From CAZENU01 sp965117035 (GTDB lineage: Bacteria > Chloroflexota > Dehalococcoidia > Lucifugimonadales > CAZENU01): a DNA stretch of 64,000 nucleotides. Below, piece by piece: positions 1 through 7,713 of this stretch. Numbering within the stretch: position 1 is the stretch's first letter; every line of letters begins with the position of its first letter. Both the position numbers and the translations under genes were made by a program. Where the stretch lies: contig OZ220748.1 in NCBI GenBank assembly GCA_965117035.1, positions 1,364,001 to 1,428,000 of the forward strand, read 5' to 3'. The notes below the pieces were generated by a model. That model was given only the letters and a program-made list of their open reading frames with translations, was not told the origin of the DNA and ran no database searches.

Positions 1-434
1 TCGGCAAGTCCAGAGGTGGATGGACCACCAAGATTCATATGGTTGCCGCGAATGCTCGAACAGCCATGACCTTCTCACTCTCCCCTGGACAGGCTCACGA
101 CGCACCGGAGGGGCGCAGGTTGCTCAAGCGCCTTGGACCCCTGCGAGATAACCTGTCTGTGGTGATGGATCGCGCATACGAGGGCAACGAGACTCGCCAG
201 CTTGCCCTGGAGTTGGGCATTGAGCCAGTCGTTCCTCCACTCTCGACTCGCATCAGCCCGTGGGAGTACGACAAGGAGCTCTACAAGAGGCGCAACGAGG
301 TAGAGCGTCTGTTCCGACGATTGAAGGGCTTTCGCCGCATCTTCTCTCGCTTTGACAAGCTCGATGCGCTCTTTCTCGGCTTCATTCTCGTGGCGCTCAT
401 ATTCGATGCGTTACGTAGTGTGAACACGCCCTAG
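1..434 (+). CDS. IS5-family transposase, C-terminal part, cut by the window edge
   Basis: The reading frame is open from base 3 and runs in from outside the window; 143 residues are visible. It contains the motif GKSRGGWTTKIH near the window edge, followed by a DDE-transposase core typical of short IS5-type ORF B proteins (VMDRAYEGNE, then the YKRRNEVERLFRRLKGFRR stretch that carries the last catalytic Glu). The protein would cut and join DNA at the element ends. No clear terminal inverted repeat was found just after the stop, so the right boundary of the element is unknown. It differs in sequence from the second IS5-type element at 916-2115. Confidence 0.85.
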   Translation, partial: GKSRGGWTTKIHMVAANARTAMTFSLSPGQAHDAPEGRRLLKRLGPLRDNLSVVMDRAYEGNETRQLALELGIEPVVPPLSTRISPWEYDKELYKRRNEVERLFRRLKGFRRIFSRFDKLDALFLGFILVALIFDALRSVNTP

Positions 435-453
435 TCCAGTCTGAGCACATGAG

Positions 454-822
454 TTACGCTAAGCTGACCAGATAGACGGGGAGATGCCACGACGAGTGAT
501 GGTTGCGTCGACCCGTCCTATCTCTCTTGGTCGCCCAATAGATCAGCCAAGAATTGGAGGCCAGGAGAGCGGGGAAGGCAACATCCGCGAGGGCCGGGTA
601 CTCGTCCGCTTCGAGCCATCGCCAAGGCAAATGTTCATGTACTGTGAAGGTGACTAGCGCAGCAGCCGCGCTTAGGGTCAGGGTGATGCCGACCACAACG
701 ATGAATACGCCGGAGACGACAACGGCTGTTCTTATGAGGGATCGCTGTCCTTCTTGCCAAAATATGCGCTTTTGGGATTCCGCGTCCCGTAGTGCTTCCA
801 GCCCTACTCTCCTAAAGCTCAC
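454..822 (-). CDS. Small hypothetical membrane protein
   Basis: This is a 122-residue frame with a GTG start. It has two hydrophobic stretches, near residues 32-60 (TAVVVSGVFIVVVGITLTL) and 82-96, and a basic C-terminal tail. I recognise no family. It lies between two insertion-sequence fragments, so it may be a remnant or a passenger. An overlapping plus-strand frame (554-868) looks less protein-like, which is why this strand was chosen. Existence of the gene is moderately supported and its function is unknown. Confidence 0.4.
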   Translation of the reverse strand: MSFRRVGLEALRDAESQKRIFWQEGQRSLIRTAVVVSGVFIVVVGITLTLSAAAALVTFTVHEHLPWRWLEADEYPALADVAFPALLASNSWLIYWATKRDRTGRRNHHSSWHLPVYLVSLA

Positions 823-915
823 CTATCTCACGGTCTGCGAAGTCGGAGCCGTTTTCGGGGAGAGATGAGGCCATCCTTCTTCAGTTCCTCGTAATGGTAT
901 TCGGCAATTGGACTG

Positions 916-2115
916 TTAGGGACTCTCTGAATAAGTCCTGATGGTATTGTGGCATAGTAACAGCGTCATAGCTGACGAGGGAGGATAGGAAGCCATGAGC
1001 CAGCCGACGTTTGCGGACTTGGAATATGAGGGCAAGAAGCGCAAGACCCGCCGGGAGCAGTTTTTGGAACGCATGGACGGTCTGATTCCGTGGGAACAGA
1101 TGGAAGAGCGCATCCGGCCGTTCTACCCCAAGGCCGGGCGTGGACGTCGTCCGTATGAGTTGTCGGCGATGCTTCGGATACACTGCGTGCAGTTGTTCTA
1201 CAACCTGAGTGACCCTGGGATGGAGGACATACTCTACGAGGTGGATTCGGTGCGGCGATTCGTAGGGCTGAAGCTGTCTGGCCCGTTGCCTGACGAGACT
1301 ACGATCCTGAACTTCCGCCATCTGTTGTAGGAGCACGAGTTGGGCGCAGGGCTGTTCGAGGAGATCGGCCGTCATCTGGAGTCTCAGGGGCTTCGACTTC
1401 AAGCTGGGACGATAGTTGACGCGAGCATCATAGCGGCGCCGTCATCGACGAAGAATCGGAGCAAGGAGCGTGACCCTGAGATGCACCAGACGAAGAAGGT
1501 AACGAGTGGCACTTCGGGATGAAGGTGCATATCGGAGTGGACTCTCAGACGGGAGTGGTGCATAGCGTGTCGACGACACCGGCGAATGTGAATGACGTGA
1601 CTCAGACGCCCCAGTTGCTGCATGGCGAGGAGACCCAGGTATGGGGCGATGCGGGGTACCAGGGAGTCCACAAGAGGCTGGAGAATCGAGACCTGGACGT
1701 GGAATGGCAGATAGCGTTGAGGCCCAGCCAGAGGCGTAAGCTGAAGCCTGGGAGCGATGACGCTGTAACGGAGAAGCGCAAAGCGTCGGTCAGGGCCAAG
1801 GTGGAGCACCCATTCCCGTATATCAAACGACACTTCGGCTACGGCAAGGTCCGCTATCGAGGGCTGGCCAAGAATACGCAGCGGCTCATGACGTTGCTGG
1901 GGTTCGCCAACCTGATGAGGTCTGAGCAGTACTTGGCGCATGCCCTTGTATAGGTGTGCCCAAAAGGGCTGGCAAGGGCGAAAACGCCCCGCCAGGAGCA
2001 AGAACAGGACGACATAATCCCCGCCAAGGGTGGCGCAGGGGGCTTCATTGTTCTCCCTAAACCGCTCGAATCAACCTCACCCTACGCTACGGCGAGTTGT
2101 TCAGAGGTTCCCTAA
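916..2115 (+). mobile_element. IS5-type insertion sequence, degraded, 1.2 kb
   Basis: The element is bounded by 19-bp imperfect inverted repeats: left 916-934 (TTAGGGACTCTCTGAATAA) and right 2097-2115, whose complement is TTAGGGAACCTCTGAACAA (16 of 19 match). The transposase frame inside points left to right. The length of 1200 bp fits the IS5 family. A GGACT is seen one base outside the left end (910-914) and directly outside the right end (2116-2120), which may be a target duplication with a one-base boundary error. The transposase is broken, so the copy is probably not autonomous. Confidence 0.75.
995..1953 (+). pseudogene. IS5-family transposase, broken by a nonsense codon and a frameshift
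   Basis: The protein starts MSQPTFADLEYEGKKRKTRR and has the N-terminal domain of IS5 transposases (FYPKAGRGRRPYELSAMLRI). An in-frame TAG at 1328-1330 falls where family members read FRHLLEEH. Around 1498 a G is missing in AAGAAGGTAACGAG, so the frame changes from TKK to the normal continuation NEWHFGMKVHIGVDSQTG. The rest, with the DDE core (WGDAGYQG, VEHPFPYIKRHFGY), is intact to 1953. Two independent lesions make a real pseudogene more likely than a sequencing error. Confidence 0.85.
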
Positions 2116-2134
2116 GGACTCTCTGAATAGGTCC
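2116..2134 (+). repeat. Second IS-end-like sequence directly abutting the IS right end
   Basis: GGACTCTCTGAATAGGTCC at 2116-2134 repeats 920-938 (GGACTCTCTGAATAAGTCC, one mismatch), which is part of the left inverted repeat of the neighbouring element. It is in the same orientation as the left end, so it resembles the start of another copy joined tail to head. No second transposase follows. The remainder up to 2319 shows no gene. Confidence 0.6.
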
Positions 2135-2319
2135 CGTCCTAGTCGCAGCGTGGACGTGGGTACCCCTACACTGCTCTTCACCACACTACGCTGACTCCTC
2201 TGGAACGGCGACTCCCCCCTTGATGACAGCATGGACCAGCTAGAGCGGTTGCGTCCGCGGGCGCATTCGAATAACCTGCTATCGTCAGGGCCGAGAGGCC
2301 GATCAGAGGGAAGCACATC

Positions 2320-2673
2320 ATGATTATCGACATCGACGAGTTCGATGGGCCCGCTCTTCTGCTGCGGGCCCGCGGCCGCATCAACATCCTCACCGCCGAG
2401 GGGTTCGAGGACCGCACGCGGCGCGTCATCAACGCCACCAACGACGACGTCGTCATCGACACGTCAGAGGTCACGTACCTGAGCACGGCGGGGCTCCGCG
2501 CCTTCCTGGTACTGTGGAGGCAGCTCCAGGACCAGGACCGCCGTCTCTACATCTGCGGCCTCAAGCCATACATACAGCGGGTCTTCGAGATTATCGGATT
2601 CGACCAGGTCATCCCAATACACCCGGACGTCGATTCCGCGATCGCCGACATAGGGAGTCGGTCCGCCGACTGA
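2320..2673 (+). CDS. STAS-domain anti-sigma factor antagonist
   Basis: This is a 117-residue single STAS domain of the SpoIIAA/RsbV type. Such proteins bind anti-sigma kinases in the cytoplasm and are switched off by phosphorylation of a conserved Ser. The segment DTSEVTYLSTAGLRAF (about residues 47-62) is the phosphorylation-loop region, with Ser or Thr in the YLSTAGL motif as the likely target. Length and fold pattern match the family. The start follows an AGAGGGA ribosome-binding site. No kinase or phosphatase partner is adjacent, so the regulon it controls cannot be told. Confidence 0.88.
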   Translation: MIIDIDEFDGPALLLRARGRINILTAEGFEDRTRRVINATNDDVVIDTSEVTYLSTAGLRAFLVLWRQLQDQDRRLYICGLKPYIQRVFEIIGFDQVIPIHPDVDSAIADIGSRSAD

Positions 2674-2730
2674 GCGCGCCGCAGTCCCGGCCCCTCCAGC
2701 TTCCGGCGCCCGCCAGGGGGCGTGGCGGTG

Positions 2731-3462
2731 TCAGAACGTCTCGGCGGAGCGGCCGAACCACTTCTCGATCAGGGTGTTCAGCGAGCCGTCTTTCTTCATG
2801 GCGTCGATGGCCTTGTCGAGCTTGTCCCTCAACTCGCCGTCGTCCTCCCGTACACCGATGCCGATCCCGGAGTCCAACGCCACCTCGGGGCCGACGATGA
2901 CCAGCTTGCCCTCGCTCTTGCCGACGCTATCGTGGGCGAACTCCAGGTCGACAAGCGCCGCGTCAGCCTCTCCATCCAGGACGGCCGATACCACCTCGGG
3001 CGCCAGCTCGTACGTCATGAGCGTCGCGCCGGAGCCGGACAGGTAGTCGGCCTGCACAGTCGCGACCTGGGCCGCGATCCGGCCCGCCGCCGCCTCGTCG
3101 CCGGCGCCCGCCAGGGCGAGGTAGACCGAGGGCAACGGCGGGAAGTATGGCTGCGTGAAGTCGATCGTCTCGTCACGCTCCTCGGTGATGCTCATCCCGG
3201 CCATGATCGTGTCGTAGTCGCCCGCCACCAGGTTCGGGATGATCGTGTCCCACTCGTTGGTCACCCAGACGCACTCGAGCTCGGCCCGGCGGCACAGCTC
3301 GTCCCCCAGCTCCCGCTCGAACCCGTCCACCTCGCCGGAGTCGTTGATGGTGTTGTAGGGCGGATAGGCGCCCTCGGTCCCCATCCTGACGACGTCCGAT
3401 TCTCCGGCGCAGGACAGGCAGGCCGCGATCGCCAGGGCGGCTGCGATGACCGTTCTGACCAT
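2731..3462 (-). CDS. Amino-acid-type ABC transporter substrate-binding lipoprotein
   Basis: The 243-residue protein belongs to the family-3 extracellular solute-binding proteins. An N-terminal hydrophobic signal ends in a lipobox-like LSCAG (Cys about residue 18). The mature part has typical motifs: GTEGAYPPYN, GFERELGDELCRRAELECVWV, WDTIIPNLVAGDYDTIMAGMS, and DFTQPYF. The C-terminus (LNTLIEKWFG) is complete. It would bind a polar amino acid or similar small ligand outside the membrane. No permease or ATPase gene is adjacent, so it is an orphan or works with a distant transporter. Confidence 0.88.
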   Translation of the reverse strand: MVRTVIAAALAIAACLSCAGESDVVRMGTEGAYPPYNTINDSGEVDGFERELGDELCRRAELECVWVTNEWDTIIPNLVAGDYDTIMAGMSITEERDETIDFTQPYFPPLPSVYLALAGAGDEAAAGRIAAQVATVQADYLSGSGATLMTYELAPEVVSAVLDGEADAALVDLEFAHDSVGKSEGKLVIVGPEVALDSGIGIGVREDDGELRDKLDKAIDAMKKDGSLNTLIEKWFGRSAETF

Positions 3463-3614
3463 TTCGGCACCCCCTCCGGTCGGTTATCGTCACACCGTGA
3501 CCGCCAGGATTGTACACCCTCGTTAGACCGCTGCGTGAGGTTGATTGCCCGGCGCGACTGGCGCTAGCATTGGCGGCCCATCCAGGAACGGGCCGCCCCG
3601 GGGAAGAGAGGGAG

Positions 3615-3971
3615 ATGTTCAGGCTGGGCGGTTACACCATCGGCGACGCCTGGTACTACGAGGCCGACGACGGCGTGCACGCGTATTTCCTGGTGAAGCC
3701 CGAAGGCAGCGACGACTCGTCCCTGGGCCCGTTCCATGTGCACGGCGCCGGGGAGATCATGCCTGAGGCCCCACCCGTGTGGTGGTACGCCAGCCAGCTC
3801 GTGCGACACGGGGGAGAGTGGTCCCTGCTAGGCGCCGTCCGGGACGACGCCGGCCGGACGGCGGTCTCCGACCCGATGCCCGTCGTGGCGGACGAGACCG
3901 GCATCCACGCCGCCGTTCATCCCGTGATGTACGATACGCGCACAACCGCCCCGCCGGAGGACTCGCGATGA
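3615..3971 (+). CDS. Hypothetical protein upstream of thioredoxin reductase
   Basis: The protein has 118 residues and starts MFRLGGYTIGDAWYYEADDG. The ATG at 3615 was chosen because a GAGAGGGAG ribosome-binding site sits just upstream; the frame is open further 5' but that part is not protein-like. The sequence is Trp/Tyr-rich in its first half (GDAWYY, PPVWWYASQ) and has no signal peptide or membrane segment. Its stop overlaps the next start (ATGA at 3968), so the two genes are translationally coupled. No family is recognised. Confidence 0.6.
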   Translation: MFRLGGYTIGDAWYYEADDGVHAYFLVKPEGSDDSSLGPFHVHGAGEIMPEAPPVWWYASQLVRHGGEWSLLGAVRDDAGRTAVSDPMPVVADETGIHAAVHPVMYDTRTTAPPEDSR

Positions 3972-5188
3972 CCGACAGCCCGACACCGAAGATGACCGTC
4001 TACGGCGCCCCATGGTGCCCCGACTGCAGGCGTGCGAAACAGTTCCTCGGCGAGCAGCGGGTGCCGTACGACTGGGTCGACATCGATCTGGACGAGGAGG
4101 CGCGCGACTACGTCCAGAGCGTCAACGACGGCAAGCAGATCATCCCGACCATCGTGTTCGAGGACGGGTCGATCCTCGTCGAGCCCGACAGCTCCGAGCT
4201 CGCGCTCAAGCTGGGCATCGGCCTCACCGCGTCGCGCACCCACTACGATCTCATAGTCGTCGGCGGGGGGCCGGCGGGCCTGACCGCCGCGCTCTACGCC
4301 GCGCGCGAGGGCATCGACACGCTGATCATCGAGCGCAGCGCCGTCGGCGGGCAGGCCGGCGTCACCGAGCGCATCGAGAACTACCCCGGCTTCCCCGACG
4401 GCGTGAAGGGGGCCCATCTCGCCGACCAGATGCGGCTCCAGGCCGAGCGCTTCGGCGTCGAGATCCTCCAGGCGCAGTCCGTCACCGGCGTCCGGGCGAC
4501 CGACAACTTCAAGGTCGTCTCCACCGAGGCGGGCGACGAGTACTCCGCCGGCGCCCTAGTCGTCGCCACCGGGAGCCGCTACAGGCGTCTGGACGTGCCC
4601 GGCGAGGACGACCTCATCGGCGCCGGCATCCACTTCTGCGCCACCTGCGACGGACCCTTCTACAGGGACGAGGAGGTGGCCGTCATTGGCGGCGGCAACA
4701 GCGCTGTCGAAGAGGGCCTCTTCCTGACCCGGTTCGCCTCCAGGGTGACCCTGCTCGTGCGAGGAGACGCGCTGCGTGCGAGTCGAATCCTCCAGGAACG
4801 GGTGGCCGAAAGCGACAGGATAGAGGTCAGGACCAACACCTCGGTGCGCGAGTTCCGCGGCAGCTCCAAAGTCGAGGGGCTCGTCGTAGCCGACTCGACG
4901 ACAGGCGAGACCGAGGAGCTGCACCCGTCCGGCGTCTTCGTCTTCATCGGGCTCGACCCCAACACCGAGTTCGTCCGCGATTCCGTCGACACCGACCGCT
5001 ATGGGTTCATCACCACCGACATGACCTTCCAGTCGACCCTGCCCGGCGTCTTCGCGGCGGGCGACGTCCGCGCCGGCAGCACCAAGCAGCTCGCATCCGC
5101 CGTCGGCGAGGGCACCACCGCCGCCATGATGGTCCGCGGATACCTCGAGCGCCTCCAGAGGACCCGAGGCTACTCCGGCGACGAGTAG
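3968..5188 (+). CDS. Glutaredoxin-thioredoxin reductase fusion flavoprotein
   Basis: The 406-residue protein has two parts. Residues 8-85 form a glutaredoxin/NrdH-like domain with the redox motif WCPDC (Cys17, Cys20) and the cis-Pro segment IIPTIVF. Residues 92-400 form a complete thioredoxin reductase: FAD-binding VVGGGPAGLTAA (about 97-108), redox-active CATC (Cys224, Cys227), NADPH-binding GGGNSAVEEG (241-250) and the late FAD motif GVFAAGDV. It should pass electrons from NADPH to disulfides, with the attached glutaredoxin domain a plausible built-in acceptor. The start overlaps the previous stop. Confidence 0.93.
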   Translation: MTDSPTPKMTVYGAPWCPDCRRAKQFLGEQRVPYDWVDIDLDEEARDYVQSVNDGKQIIPTIVFEDGSILVEPDSSELALKLGIGLTASRTHYDLIVVGGGPAGLTAALYAAREGIDTLIIERSAVGGQAGVTERIENYPGFPDGVKGAHLADQMRLQAERFGVEILQAQSVTGVRATDNFKVVSTEAGDEYSAGALVVATGSRYRRLDVPGEDDLIGAGIHFCATCDGPFYRDEEVAVIGGGNSAVEEGLFLTRFASRVTLLVRGDALRASRILQERVAESDRIEVRTNTSVREFRGSSKVEGLVVADSTTGETEELHPSGVFVFIGLDPNTEFVRDSVDTDRYGFITTDMTFQSTLPGVFAAGDVRAGSTKQLASAVGEGTTAAMMVRGYLERLQRTRGYSGDE

Positions 5189-5248
5189 CACCAGCGTCAG
5201 GCGGGGCGCCGCTGGCGCACCTCAGACCGCTGGCTCCTCGAAAGCTAC

Positions 5249-5380
5249 TGTTCAGAGTTGAGGGGACACCTTAACCCGTTCGCCCCGAGTGCCCCGACGC
5301 TTCGTCGGGTGTATTGTTCAGAGTTGAGGGGACACCTGACCCGTTCGCCCCGAGTGCCCCGACGCTTCGTCGGGGTGTAT
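5249..5380 (+). repeat. 66-bp tandem direct repeat, two copies, each with a hairpin
   Basis: Copies start at 5249 and 5315 with TGTTCAGAGTTGAGGGGACA and are nearly identical. Each ends in a stem-loop: 5293-5309 (CCCGACG-CTT-CGTCGGG) and 5357-5375 (CCCCGACG-CTT-CGTCGGGG). No T-run follows, so these are not classical intrinsic terminators, though they may serve as one for the reductase gene. Only two copies exist and there is no spacer, so this is not a CRISPR array. Confidence 0.85.
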
Positions 5381-5510
5381 CGAGGGGCCGCCACGCAGAG
5401 TGGGCGAGGCTCAGCAGCCAAATCATCCCCATCATCAAAATCCCACGAATCACAGTTCAGACGTTCCGCCTAACCTACTCTGAACAGTTACATCTTGCCA
5501 CCACCACCGT

Positions 5511-5534
5511 CGTTCCCGCGAAGGCGGGAATCCA
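5511..5534. repeat. REP-like palindromic element
   Basis: The core TTCCCGCGAAGGCGGGAA is a palindrome of the kind dispersed in many bacterial genomes. A related GCGGGAATCCA string recurs near 5645, and a three-unit degenerate array of the same core lies at 61061-61166. The shared core at distant sites suggests a genome-wide dispersed family. Confidence 0.65.
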
Positions 5535-5769
5535 GGGGCGGGGCCTCCCTGGTACGGAATCGACGCACGTCCTCCACTGTTCGCCGCAACCAACGGGTTA
5601 CGCAGATGTCTCCGAAGAGCCTGCCCTCGTGAAGACGGGGGCGGGAATCCATCCCCGGCAGGGTGCGTTGCCGTCACTCGGGAAACAGCCGGTTTCATCG
5701 GGCCGTCGGGATCTGTGTTGTTTGTCCCCCTGACTCTGAACAGTTACATCTTGTGCCCAGACCGTGCAG

Positions 5770-7064
5770 CCTCAAAATTAGCGGTTACCGGGCGAGAGAA
5801 TTGACCTCAGAATTGCGGTTACCGGCAGTGTTCCAGGATAACGGCTGACCTCGCCGCCATGCCAGGCCGAGCAGCTTGTCGGTCTCGGCATCGATCTGAC
5901 GACTCAGCCAGAGCGGATTGAGCGAGAGGTAGAGATTCTCGAGAACCGTGCGCCGCGCGCCCACCAGCGTTCCGCTCTGGAGCATCCGCTCGTACGGCGT
6001 CATGCCCACGTCATGGCGACGCACCACTCGGTCGCCCTGGCGACTCTTCGACGTGAGCAGCCGTACGGGCTGAAAGAAGTTCACGTGAAGTCTCGCCAAG
6101 GAGTAGACCTGCCTGAGCTGCTTGAGGGCCGCGGACGATGAGTACCGACTGTGACCGGTCAGCCTTCGCACCACCGCTCCGTTCTTCTGCTCGACGTGGG
6201 CGCTGTCGTTCTTGCGGTACGGCCGGCTCCGGGTGAACGTGATCCCATTGTCCTCGCAGTAGGTGTAAAGCCCTCGGTTTATGAATTCAGACCCATTGTC
6301 GCTGTCCAGCCCAAGCAGCGGCACGGGCAACCTCCTGTGTATCTTGCGTATCGCTGCTCCCACTCGCTCCTGGGTCTTGCCCCAGACCACATCCATCTCC
6401 ACCCACCCCGTCGCCACGTCCACCGCCATCACCGTCCACAGGTGGAACCCCTCGCTCGTCGGACCGCAGTGCGCCACCGTGTCCACCTCGACAAACCCCG
6501 GGCTCGCATCGTCCCAGTCCCTGAACGTTCGCACCGCGATACGACTCCGAAGGGTCGTCCCAGGCTTGGTCAGGCTCTTCGACCTGGCTCTCACAGGCAC
6601 CTGGTCCGCTGCCAGCATACGCTCCAGCGTTGCCGCACTTGCGCGTCTGAGCAGAGCCTCCGTACCGGCGTCCACTTCCAGCTCGCCAAACGCCGCCAGT
6701 CGCGACGCCAACTCCCCGACGAACGGGTGCAGCCGCTTCGCTCCGATGCCGCCAGCAGCCTCGTGCACCACTCTGACGGCGGCCGACACCTCCGGACCGT
6801 ACTCTACCGGCCTGCCCACTCGACCTCCTCTAGCTTCTCGAGTCCCACCCGATAGCTGCCGGACAGCCGACTTCCTGTGGTAGCCGGTCACTAACACCAC
6901 TTCATCCAGGATCCTTCCCTTCTCCGACCTGTCGGCCCTGTTGTATCTGTCCCGTTGCCGCGCGAAGTACTCTCGAATACTCTCTCGGTTCACGGTTACC
7001 TCCCCGTCCTCGGTAACCGCAATTTTGAGGCACATTCTTCGCTTCGGTAACCAAACTTTTGAGG
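5770..7064 (-). mobile_element. Insertion sequence with doubled terminal inverted repeats, 1.3 kb
   Basis: Each end carries two copies of an about 20-bp repeat. On the left, 5770-5790 (CCTCAAAATTAGCGGTTACC plus G) and 5805-5824 (CCTCAGAATTGCGGTTACCG). On the right, in inverse orientation, 7011-7030 (CGGTAACCGCAATTTTGAGG) and 7045-7064 (CGGTAACCAAACTTTTGAGG). Spacing within each pair is 34-35 bp. The transposase on the minus strand fills the space between the inner repeats, and its stop codon lies inside the outer left repeat. No target duplication is obvious at the outer edges. Confidence 0.85.
5785..7035 (-). CDS. DDE/integrase-core transposase
   Basis: About 416 residues if started at the ATG at 7035; a GTG a little further in (VNRESIREYF) is an alternative. 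After an N-terminal helix-turn-helix-like region (REYFARQRDRYNRADRSEKG) comes an integrase core with catalytic Asp in FVEVDTVAHCG, a second Asp in LDSDNGSEFIN and the Glu in HVEQKNGAVVR. The C-terminal part contains LHVNFFQPV, seen in rve-type IS transposases of uncertain grouping (IS481/ISNCY-like). The frame is intact, so the element may still be active. Confidence 0.88.
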   Translation of the reverse strand: MCLKIAVTEDGEVTVNRESIREYFARQRDRYNRADRSEKGRILDEVVLVTGYHRKSAVRQLSGGTREARGGRVGRPVEYGPEVSAAVRVVHEAAGGIGAKRLHPFVGELASRLAAFGELEVDAGTEALLRRASAATLERMLAADQVPVRARSKSLTKPGTTLRSRIAVRTFRDWDDASPGFVEVDTVAHCGPTSEGFHLWTVMAVDVATGWVEMDVVWGKTQERVGAAIRKIHRRLPVPLLGLDSDNGSEFINRGLYTYCEDNGITFTRSRPYRKNDSAHVEQKNGAVVRRLTGHSRYSSSAALKQLRQVYSLARLHVNFFQPVRLLTSKSRQGDRVVRRHDVGMTPYERMLQSGTLVGARRTVLENLYLSLNPLWLSRQIDAETDKLLGLAWRRGQPLSWNTAGNRNSEVNSLAR

Positions 7065-7154
7065 TCATGCGCAGACTTGCCGTTGCCAGTACATCCGTGC
7101 TATTATCTCCCCGTGGCAACCGCATCCTACGCCCCAACTATCCGCCGCCAGCCA

Positions 7155-7289
7155 TGGAACACCGCTGTTCCATTTTGTCCCGCCCTGTTCCACCACAGAT
7201 ACGGACCGTGGAACACCAAGTGTTCCATTTCCCGGCAAACTGTTCCACCGCCCAGATAGGAACGGCACACTTTGGAACACAATGGAACA
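7155..7289. repeat. Cluster of eight TGGAACA/TGTTCCA boxes
   Basis: Eight copies occur in 135 bases: TGGAACA at 7155, 7209, 7273 and 7283, and the complement TGTTCCA at 7166, 7186, 7221 and 7241. Two pairs form inverted repeats (7155-7172 and 7209-7227) with gaps of 4 and 5 bases. The region has no coding frame. It lies between the IS and the B12 riboswitch, upstream of a candidate promoter at 7388. A pyrimidine-rich tract with short ACTATCCACC-type repeats follows at 7350-7378. Operator clusters of this kind suggest regulator binding, but the protein is unknown. Confidence 0.75.
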
Positions 7290-7387
7290 GCTCACACGAA
7301 AAACCTCCCTCTCCACCCCGCCCTCCCGCATCCCTTCTTCCCTCTTAACTATCCACTATCCACCATCCACTATCCACCACCCCGCCC

Positions 7388-7415
7388 TTGACACGCCGCC
7401 ATCCGTCCCCATACC
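7388..7415 (+). promoter_or_regulatory. Candidate promoter of the B12 operon
   Basis: TTGACA at 7388-7393 is followed after 16 bases by CATACC at 7410-7415, a weak -10. It lies about 30 bases upstream of the cobalamin riboswitch and points toward btuC. The -35 is perfect but the -10 is poor, so this is a plausible rather than certain call. Confidence 0.4.
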
Positions 7416-7443
7416 ATCCCGCCCAACACACATACAGCCACTG

Positions 7444-7606
7444 TCCGTTCAGGTGCCCACCGAGGGAGAATAGGGAAGGCGGTGAAAGGCCGCCGCGGTA
7501 GCGCCACTGTAAGCGGGACACGGGGCCGGAGCCCACTGTCGCAGACGCGACGGGAAGGGCCCGGCCGAAGATAGCCCACCCGCGAGCCAGGAGACCTGCC
7601 TGAACG
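7444..7606 (+). promoter_or_regulatory. Cobalamin (adenosylcobalamin) riboswitch
   Basis: All landmark segments are present in order: the closing stem GTTCAGGT (7446-7453) with GCCTGAAC (7598-7605), GGGAGAATAGGGAA (7464-7477), the core GCCACTGT (7503-7510), GGGAAGG (7552-7558), and the B12 box AGCCAGGAGACCTGCC (7585-7600). The aptamer precedes a corrinoid uptake and B12 assembly operon on the same strand. By the usual logic, bound B12 should turn the operon off, through the terminator-like hairpin at 7678-7713. Confidence 0.95.
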
Positions 7607-7677
7607 GAAGGTGACCGCTCTCCGCAACAGAGAGGGTCCCTCGGTCTCCGGGTACAGCCCCGGGCAGAGCGACTAAC

Positions 7678-7713
7678 GACCTCCAGCGGAGAGCCGCGTG
7701 GAGGTCTTTCTTG
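7678..7713 (+). terminator. Riboswitch-linked intrinsic terminator
   Basis: GACCTCCA (7678-7685) pairs with TGGAGGTC (7699-7706), and the stem is followed by a T-rich TTTCTT. It lies between the B12 aptamer and btuC, where a riboswitch expression platform is expected. The first usable btuC start codon (TTG at 7711) is at its 3' edge, so the hairpin could also hide translation initiation. Confidence 0.75.

Larger units (their letters stand above)
5189..5769. other. Intergenic region, 580 bases, repeat-rich, no gene
   Basis: No credible coding frame is present. The region holds a 66-bp tandem duplication (5249-5380), a short palindromic REP-like unit (5511-5534), a second partial GGCGGGAATCCA unit near 5641-5655, and four copies of a TGTTCAGAGT/ACTCTGAACA motif: 5249 and 5315 in one orientation, 5477 and 5733 in the other. 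The two inverted copies share the longer string ACTCTGAACAGTTACATCTTG (5477-5497 and 5733-5753). It looks like accumulated ends of small non-autonomous mobile elements. Confidence 0.7.

Noticed and set aside
5249..5380. Possible CRISPR array
   Set aside because: Only two head-to-tail copies with no spacers, and no cas genes in the window.
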